The notes beneath the pieces were generated by a model. The model worked only from the letters and a program-made list of their open reading frames with translations. It did no database searches and was not told the DNA's origin. A DNA stretch of 64,000 nucleotides from Helicobacter sp. (GTDB lineage Bacteria > Campylobacterota > Campylobacteria > Campylobacterales > Helicobacteraceae). Shown piece by piece: positions 18,790 through 25,300 of this stretch (its first letter is position 1; each line of letters opens with the position of its first letter). The DNA lies in assembly GCF_022511165.1 (NCBI RefSeq), contig NZ_JAFLSB010000001.1:1-64000 (forward strand). Direction: 5' to 3'. Both the position numbers and the translations under genes were made by a program.

Positions 18790-21355
18790 ATGCCAAAATT
18801 TTTCCCCCACTCCCTCCCCTCTTTTACTGCTGTGTGCAACAGAGCATTTGTTTGTATTATTTGCTTTAATGCTATAATTTATGCTTCTCTTTTTTGGCAA
18901 TTAAACGGGGGGGGGGGATAATGCAAGTATTTCAAGCCTCTTTGCATTTTCTATAAAAAACATCATCACCAACGTCGTTCTTTTATTTCCTATTTTTTAT
19001 GTTCTTAGTCTCTTTCGTTACTCTTTTTTTATCACTTACTTTTTTGTTTTTTTGATGTTTATAATAGCCCTTGTGGATATTTTTTTGATACAATATTTCC
19101 ATACTCCCCTCAATCCTGTATTTATAGATATATTTTTCTCTACCAATGCCAACGAAGCAAAGGAATTTTTTGGATTTTATAGCGATAAAATCATAGAGGC
19201 AATCACGCCTTTTTGCATTATAGGCGCGATACTTATATTATATCCTTACGCAAAGTTTTACACAAAATTTGTCCCCAAGCTGACTTTACCCCAAAAATAT
19301 ATTTCTTTTGGCAGAATCTTCACACTTTGCGTATGTATCATTTGCACCATCATGGTGGGCCTAAAAACATATCGTTTAAAAGAAAATCGCCTCCCCTATC
19401 TCAGTAAAAACAATGCTTTTATAAGATGGGGCGATACTCTAGCAAATGCTCTCCATACCCACTCCCACATCGCTCAATACAAAACCCTCTCTAAAGACTA
19501 TGATACTTTTTTGAAAAATGTGCCCTATCCTGTCTCTGCTTCATATTTGATTCCCAATGTCGTGCTTATCCTTGGTGAATCTACCCAAAGAAACTATATG
19601 AGCCTCTATGGCTATCCTCTGCCCACTAACCCACTTCTTAGCACATTGCAAAACGCTGGGAATCTTGTCGTTTTTAGCGATGTAATCGCCCCTTCTTCAA
19701 GCACCAACACAGCATTAGAAAATGTCCTCACCTTTAGGCATTATGAAAATGCTCAAACTCCTTGGTTTAGGCAGCAAAACATTATTGATATACTCAATCT
19801 CGCAGGGTATAAGACTTTTTGGCTTAGCAATCAAGAAGTAATGTCGCTTTATGGCAATGTCCCAGAGATTATCTCTAGGAGAGCTGATGTAACGCGCTTT
19901 AGCACGATGAGTGATAGTTATAATGTAGGTGCGGCGTATGATGAAATTGTCTTAAAGCTTTTAGATGATGTGCGCGGGCAAGAATCTAAAAATAAAGATT
20001 CAAAGCAAGAGCATACAAGCACATTGTTAGAGGATTTACAAGAATCTTTATATCACTTCTATCTCTTTCATCTAATGGGGAGTCATAGCACTTACAAATC
20101 GCGCTATCCTCAAAGCTTTGAGCGATTTTCTCCACAGGATTTAGTAAATGCCCATCTCAACACCCTCGCTCCCTATCCGCACACTTCCTCTACACTTTTA
20201 AGCAAAAAGCAGCTACAAACAAAAGTAGAATACCTCAATACCCTGCTTTATAATGACTATGTGGTAAATGAGATTATAGAGCGATTTAAAGACAGCAATA
20301 GTCTTGTGATATATGTAGGCGACCACGGCGATGAAGTCTATGATTTTAGGGATTTTGCAGGGCATAGCATTATTTCAAGATTTGTTGCGGAGATACCCTT
20401 TATGATATATATGAGCGATAGCTTTAAGGCGCATTACCCCAATCTCGTGCAAAAAATCCAAGAAGCTAAAGATAAGCCCTTTATGAGTGATGATTTAATC
20501 CACGCCTTGCTTGATTTGCTCGGTATCACCACATCAGATTTTATACAAAGCCGCTCGCTTTTTAGCTCACACTATAATGACAAACGAGCGAGAATCTTCG
20601 TTGGCGTGGATTATGATAGAGATTTAAAAACAATACAAGAACAAACTAACGGGGGGGGGGGTATAAACACATACCCGAGTAAAATTTGGCTTCATCGTGT
20701 AGATGAGATACAAAAACTACTTGATTTTAAAAATAAATATTATGGCTTTGAAATTGATGTGTATTTTTTGGATTCTCCAATGCCACATTTTGATGTAGGG
20801 CACGATGAAGAGGAAAGCATAGGGTTAGACTTAAGGGATATGCTTAAGCAAATGCAAGATTTAAAATGGAGCGATACACCGCGTATATGGCTTGATTTTA
20901 AAAACCTCACTGCCGAGAACGCACAAAATGCGCTTAAAGAGCTAGAATCTCTCTGTACAGAGTTTAAAATCCCTCCTTCTGCAATCATCGTAGAGAGTGG
21001 CAATGCAAATGAGCTTGGAATTTTTAAACAAGCAGGATTTTGGAGTAGCTATTATGTGCCATACTATGATAAAGATACTCTAAAAAATCGCGGAAAGGAG
21101 ATTAAGCAGGAATTAGAGCACATTGTCGCAAGTGGTAACATAAGCTCATTGAGTTTTCCTTATTATCTTTATGATTTTATAAAAAGTGGGCAATTTACCT
21201 TCCCTAGTGGCAAAGAAAATATTGATATACCACTTTTAACTTGGAATGAGGGTGAAAATGCAGTGATAAATACACAAACAAAGGCATATTTTGACCCACA
21301 AATAAAAGTAATTCTTGCTGGGGAGAGAAAAATGGGGGGGGGGAGATATAGATAA
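18790..21355 (+). CDS. Phase-variable phosphoethanolamine transferase fused to a TIM-barrel phosphodiesterase-like domain (frameshifted off at poly-G tract 1)
   Basis: The ATG at 18790 follows AAGGA and encodes a first membrane helix (FVCIICFNAIIYASLFW). An 11-G tract (18907-18917) then shifts the frame into TAA at once. With 10 G the reading continues into the downstream frame, open to 21355, giving about 854 aa. That frame encodes more membrane helices and then an EptA/sulfatase-fold domain with GEST near residue 262 (metal ligand and nucleophile Thr), MGSHSTY and GDHGDE. A second G tract near residue 620 joins a C-terminal domain with HRVDEIQKLL, GFEIDVYF and VGHD, resembling GDPD/PI-PLC-like barrels. 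A third tract is 4 codons from the end. It probably decorates lipid A or another surface glycan with phosphoethanolamine in the inner membrane; the C-terminal role is unknown. Confidence 0.8.
18907..18917 (+). repeat. Poly-G tract 1 (11 G)
   Basis: Eleven G residues interrupt the first extracytoplasmic loop of the transferase. 11 G gives ...GGG GGA TAA (stop). 10 or 13 G restores the long frame. 12 G gives a stop after a further dozen codons. Confidence 0.95.
20651..20661 (+). repeat. Poly-G tract 2 (11 G)
   Basis: Eleven G residues at the junction between transferase and C-terminal domain, currently in frame (Asn-Gly-Gly-Gly-Gly-Ile). 10 G would give GTA TAA and an immediate stop; 12 G would stop 7 codons later. 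Confidence 0.95.
21334..21343 (+). repeat. Poly-G tract 3 (10 G)
   Basis: Ten G residues close to the 3' end. The present length ends the protein in GGGRYR. 9 or 12 G would extend it in another open frame to a TAA at 21417-21419, adding a tail ending KLTIEAP; 11 G would end in GGGEI. Confidence 0.9.
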
Positions 21356-21399
21356 TTTAAGCTATGAAAATGCGCCAAAAGCTTTTGGTAAGCATAAGC

Positions 21400-22260
21400 T
21401 TACCATTGAAGCTCCATAAGATTTTGCTCTTTCATCGCCTGATGTATTTCTTCATATCCTTTCAATGCACTCTCATCACAAAGCACCCATTGATTTAAGC
21501 CCTCTAAACTCATCATATGCGCTATTTTTGGATCATTTTTAAGATGATTTTGAGAGCGCATCATTTGCACAAATGCCTCTTTAAGTGCGCTATCAAAGCT
21601 TTTGAGTGCAGTAAAATTACAATGGCAATAATCGGGCGACATATAAAAACTTGCAATTTCGGGGTAACTTCCCTCCTGCATAATTCTCGCCCAAGTTGTA
21701 GAGCCAATAGCCCCCGCATCAAGCTCCCCACTGCGAATCTTATCAAGCACATCAAATTCACTCCTACCCGTATCGCCGTGTTTGCCCACATCACTATTAA
21801 AGCGAATGATGTTTATAGAATCTTGTGCATTTTTCGCGCCAAGTGTGGTTTCTGTGAGTTTTAAAGAATGCTGCTGCAAGTAAAATAAAGGCATAATCGC
21901 TGCTTGAGCAGAATCTAAACTCCCTAACCCAAAGCTCTTGCCAATAAGGCTTTGCACATTTTCTATGCTGCCTTTTTTGCTGACAAACACACTCTTAAAT
22001 CCTATATCGGTATCACGCATTAAAATCGCCTCTGCCTCTTGCTTTGCTGCAAAAAGTGAGCGCACATAGGCGACATTGGTATTCCACGCAATATCAATCT
22101 TTTTATCCACGAGATAACGTACTTGTGCTTCATAATTACTAAAAAGCACATAGTCAAGGCGAATATCGCTAAAGTAGTTATTAGCATATTCTCTAATTGT
22201 ATCCCAAATAGGCACAATCTGCGGGGCATAAGCCACCGCTCCTACTAAGATATTTCTCAT
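21400..22260 (-). CDS. PhnD/SsuA/transferrin-type substrate-binding protein without signal peptide
   Basis: This 286-aa protein has the periplasmic-binding-protein fold of the phosphonate/phosphite PhnD family: an N-terminal VGAVAYAPQIVPIWDTI strand-helix, DIAWNTNVAYV, SLIGKSFGLGSLDSAQAAIMP and LDAGAIGSTTWARIM in the expected order. Unusually, it starts directly on the first strand (MRNILVGAVAYAP) with no signal peptide or lipobox, and no ABC permease or ATPase is nearby. It is the last gene of a three-gene operon, 9 bp after the flavoprotein gene, with AGGGGGA before its ATG. It may therefore bind a small anion or metabolite in the cytosol for the partner enzymes. Ligand unknown. Confidence 0.75.
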   Translation of the reverse strand: MRNILVGAVAYAPQIVPIWDTIREYANNYFSDIRLDYVLFSNYEAQVRYLVDKKIDIAWNTNVAYVRSLFAAKQEAEAILMRDTDIGFKSVFVSKKGSIENVQSLIGKSFGLGSLDSAQAAIMPLFYLQQHSLKLTETTLGAKNAQDSINIIRFNSDVGKHGDTGRSEFDVLDKIRSGELDAGAIGSTTWARIMQEGSYPEIASFYMSPDYCHCNFTALKSFDSALKEAFVQMMRSQNHLKNDPKIAHMMSLEGLNQWVLCDESALKGYEEIHQAMKEQNLMELQW

Positions 22261-22269
22261 ACTTCCCCC

Positions 22270-23397
22270 TTAGGCTAAAAGCGCATCAGCAAGCCAAGTT
22301 TGTAGCACATCAAGGCTAGGAGCCATTACTTGAGAGGCAAAGCTATCGCGCAAATATCGCTCCAAAGGCAGTAATTTAGAATACGCCTTTCCTCCGCCAA
22401 GCCTCATTGCAAGAGAGGTAATATCCATTACTAATTCTGTGGCATTAATCCTGCACGCAAAAACCTTACAGGGTGCATCTGGTTCTTTATTATCAAATGC
22501 CCTTGCTGCTTCTTTGACAAGCGCAATTTGTGCTTGTACTTTTGTGTAGAGTTTGGCGATGTGGATTCTTACAAGCTCCTTATCCGCAAGGCGGCTACCA
22601 TCGGTATATGAACGATTTTTTATATGAGAGAGAGCACATTCATACGCTGCCTTGCCTACCCCACTATACACCGCACCAAGCCCCACGACAAAATACATCG
22701 CCACAAACCCTAATTGCGCATCTGCATCGCCATCTTTACCTAATAAATATCGCTCAACATTAAGCTTTAAGTCATTATATTGCACTGGTTTTGAGACATT
22801 TCCGCGCATACCTAAGCCATTCCATACACCTTCTTCGTGTATAAGCTCCTTGGCATTGCTTGGGACAATCCAATTATTTTTACCACCTTTGACCGCACAA
22901 GAATTTGTAAGGGTTAAATAATAAGTCGCCTCCTGTGCGGAAGTAACGAAGCTTTTACGCCCTTTTAGAATCCGCTCACTCCCTGCGTCTGTTTCTGTAA
23001 TATCTGGGCTACCAAAATGCGTCCCCGAGCCACTCTCACTATATGCTAAAGCCATAGTTGCCTCACCCTTAGCCACTTGGGGCAAAAACTCATCTTTTTG
23101 CTTTTTTGTTCCAAAGGTTGCCACAGTGGCACTTGCAACATTGTGCATCATATAACACAAGGCGGTAGAAGCATCAAATTGCGCTAGAGAGTAGCATACC
23201 TTAGCGTGAGAGAGGCAATCTCCGCCTAATCCACCATATTCTTTTGGCACAAGTAAGGCTGTGAATCCTTGCTTTTTAAGCTCATTATAAGCCTCTTTGG
23301 GGAATCTTGCGTCTTTGTCAATAGATTCTGTATAGGGGGCTACATATGCCTTACCAAACTCTAAACTTAACTTCTCAATGTTTTGCAAATCTAACAT
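22270..23397 (-). CDS. Acyl-CoA-dehydrogenase-fold flavoprotein
   Basis: This 375-aa protein has the full acyl-CoA dehydrogenase architecture: an N-terminal helical domain (LLVPKEYGGLGGD), the middle beta domain (ALAYSESGSGTHFGS, then FVTSAQEATYYL, the usual flavin-contact segments), and a C-terminal helical domain ending LGGGKAYSKLLPLERYLRD. The ATG follows AAAGGAG. The fold also includes FMN-dependent monooxygenases such as DszC and SfnB, so either dehydrogenation or oxygenation is possible. No other beta-oxidation gene or electron-transfer flavoprotein is in the window. It lies between the diiron fusion gene (47 bp upstream) and the PhnD-like gene (9 bp downstream), so the three probably share a pathway. 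Confidence 0.85.
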   Translation of the reverse strand: MLDLQNIEKLSLEFGKAYVAPYTESIDKDARFPKEAYNELKKQGFTALLVPKEYGGLGGDCLSHAKVCYSLAQFDASTALCYMMHNVASATVATFGTKKQKDEFLPQVAKGEATMALAYSESGSGTHFGSPDITETDAGSERILKGRKSFVTSAQEATYYLTLTNSCAVKGGKNNWIVPSNAKELIHEEGVWNGLGMRGNVSKPVQYNDLKLNVERYLLGKDGDADAQLGFVAMYFVVGLGAVYSGVGKAAYECALSHIKNRSYTDGSRLADKELVRIHIAKLYTKVQAQIALVKEAARAFDNKEPDAPCKVFACRINATELVMDITSLAMRLGGGKAYSKLLPLERYLRDSFASQVMAPSLDVLQTWLADALLA

Positions 23398-23444
23398 TTT
23401 TGCTCCTTTATTTTAAATTTTATCTTTAATAGCCTCATTAAGGA

Positions 23445-24626
23445 TTACATAAAATTAGGCGTGTGTGCCTTACTTAAATCCCTAGCAAGCTCCTCATCAA
23501 TGCCGCATTCCACTAACCGCTTTGTGCGGTTTTTTTCCATTTTTTTCTTTAATTCTAACACCTCCTCAAAACCTCTTGATATATGCTCCTCTCCCCCACC
23601 ACGCAAAAGAGCCATAGATTCTAAAAGCAAAGAACTCTCGCTAATTTGGCTATCTAAGTAGTTTTTGCGCGCAAACACTACTTCTTTAAGTAAGGCAATT
23701 TTTGCAGGATTATGTGCAATAGTGTGCTTAACATTACTCATACCATAGGCAACGTGCCTACTCTCATCGCGCCGTGCAAGATAGAGTAAATGCGCACTCG
23801 CCTCATCACCCAAAGCCCTAAAGCTCTCCTCTAAAAATCGCAACAAATCAATAAAAGTCCCTTCCCCCATAATATGCAGCAAAAAGCTAGATTTAAAATA
23901 ATCTTTCTCTCTATACAGACTATAAAGACTTTGTTGTGTAGTGAGTGTAGAATACTGCACACCAAGCCCTGTGGCATTGGCGCGTTTAATGAAAGATTCA
24001 ATATGGCGACTTTCATCACCTATGATACTTGAAAGCAAAAGCGGCACAGGCGTGAAATAAGGCGAGATTTGTGCCAAAAAGCGACTAGGAATATACAAAG
24101 CAGAAAACTCATTTTCAGTCAAATAAGTCATAATCTGGGCTATGGCAAACTCTAAGCTAGGAGAAAATGGCGGAATCTCCTGCCATTTTATATCGCTTGA
24201 GGCATTCCATTGTGTCTTTTTGGCATCTTCATAAATGCTCTCTAATTGCGGACTAAAAATCTCATTATCATAATTATAGGTAAAATGATAAGCAGGACTT
24301 GCAGATTCTACACTCACGCCAAAGGGAGCTAAACCCTGCCTATCTGGCGCAATATGAGGATTCTCAAAGGTAGAAAAACGCGTGTGAGAGTTTTTAGTAA
24401 GCGTATAGAGGAATCTGCCTTTAGATTGGGCTTTAAGAACGCTTTTGCTCACAAATGCTTCGCCCTTAAAGCGACACCATACCAACAAATCATTCTCTAA
24501 ATTATCCAAATCACTCACAATCTCAATAGTAGCGCCTTGAGGTAAGAGCAAAAACGCATTTTCTAAGCGCATAAAAAAGAGTGTTTGTGGTGGTAAATCG
24601 CCCATAAAGATACAAGATTTTTGCAT
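23445..24626 (-). CDS. TusA-like domain fused to a ferritin-like diiron protein
   Basis: This 393-aa protein begins with about 70 residues resembling TusA/SirA (DLPPQTLFFMRLENAFLLLP, then EIVSDLDNLENDLLVWC). The CPxP cysteine of sulfur-carrier TusA is replaced by Leu-Pro-Pro. The long C-terminal part is a helical bundle with a complete diiron ligand set: Glu173, E205xxH208 (GDESRHIES), Glu255 and E288xxH291 (RDESRHVAYG). Such sites occur in ferritin-like oxygenases, AurF-type N-oxygenases and reductase subunits. A TTG at 24641 is possible, but ATG 24626 follows AGGGG. It is the first gene of the operon with the flavoprotein and the PhnD-like protein. Reaction unknown; oxygen activation is inferred from the ligands. 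Confidence 0.75.
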   Translation of the reverse strand: MQKSCIFMGDLPPQTLFFMRLENAFLLLPQGATIEIVSDLDNLENDLLVWCRFKGEAFVSKSVLKAQSKGRFLYTLTKNSHTRFSTFENPHIAPDRQGLAPFGVSVESASPAYHFTYNYDNEIFSPQLESIYEDAKKTQWNASSDIKWQEIPPFSPSLEFAIAQIMTYLTENEFSALYIPSRFLAQISPYFTPVPLLLSSIIGDESRHIESFIKRANATGLGVQYSTLTTQQSLYSLYREKDYFKSSFLLHIMGEGTFIDLLRFLEESFRALGDEASAHLLYLARRDESRHVAYGMSNVKHTIAHNPAKIALLKEVVFARKNYLDSQISESSLLLESMALLRGGGEEHISRGFEEVLELKKKMEKNRTKRLVECGIDEELARDLSKAHTPNFM

Positions 24627-24729
24627 AAAACCCCTATACAATAATAAAGTACCAATAAGTAAAAATAGTTTTAAGTCGCATAAATGGAGGACTTGTTATC
24701 TTTCAACCTGAAAGCTATGTAAGCGATAT

Positions 24730-24744
24730 GATTGTAATACAATC
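24730..24744. promoter_or_regulatory. Near-perfect palindrome upstream of the diiron operon
   Basis: GATTGTAATACAATC is a 7-1-7 palindrome about 104 bp before the diiron gene. It contains ATTGTAATAC, also present upstream of ahpC, and the ATTGTAAT core found three times before metK and the copper receptor. Operator candidate for an unidentified regulator. Confidence 0.4.
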
Positions 24745-24783
24745 TCACTTAAAAATAAATAATGTTTTTCTCATAGAAAAATT

Positions 24784-25257
24784 TCACACCACACTTTTTA
24801 TAAAGCTTAACACATCAGCGAATACTTGCTCCTTATTTATCTCATTAAAAATCTCGTGTCTTGCACCCTCATAGAGCTTTAATTGCACATCAAAACCGCA
24901 TTTTTCATATTGAAGTGCAATTTTTTTCACACCCTTACCAAAATGCCCACAGCTATCATCATCACCACTAATAATAAGAAGTGGCAAGTGTGCCCCATTC
25001 AAGCCTTGTGTATCATTGACAAACATCATACCACCAAAAAGCCCAATGAAGCTTTGCAGGCTAAATACAAAACAACACGCCTTATCTGCCTTATATGCCT
25101 CCACCACTGCCTTATCACGACAAAGCCACGCAAATGCACCGCTTGCATAACCTTCATCACTGCTTTTCTCAAATGCTCTATTAAATCCACCAAAAGAAAG
25201 GGCATTGATGAAATATTTGCCCTTTGTCTCCAAACCACATTTATTGTGTGAAGAGGA
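24784..25257 (-). pseudogene. C-terminal remnant of an alpha/beta hydrolase (monoacylglycerol lipase/S33 type)
   Basis: The frame is open from 25257 and could start at a TTG (25233), giving about 149 aa. It matches only the C-terminal half of a lysophospholipase-like hydrolase: the catalytic Asp segment LLIISGDDDSCGHFGKGVKK and the catalytic His in GARHEIFNEI are present. The N-terminal ~130 residues with the nucleophile elbow (GHSMGG-type) are missing, and a stop precedes the open frame. The family is normally about 300 aa. Without the nucleophile Ser it cannot be an active hydrolase. It is probably a deletion remnant between two accessory loci. Confidence 0.75.
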
Positions 25258-25300
25258 TTAAAAAAAGAATCTGCTTTTATGAGCGAATATTTATAAGATT

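Noticed and set aside
18712..18900. 62-codon minus-strand open frame before the phase-variable gene
   Set aside because: It overlaps the supported plus-strand start at 18790, has no good ribosome binding site and shows no family resemblance.
23445..24626. Ribonucleotide reductase small subunit
   Set aside because: The ExxH pairs fit the diiron superfamily, but the radical tyrosine context and length do not fit, and no large subunit is nearby.
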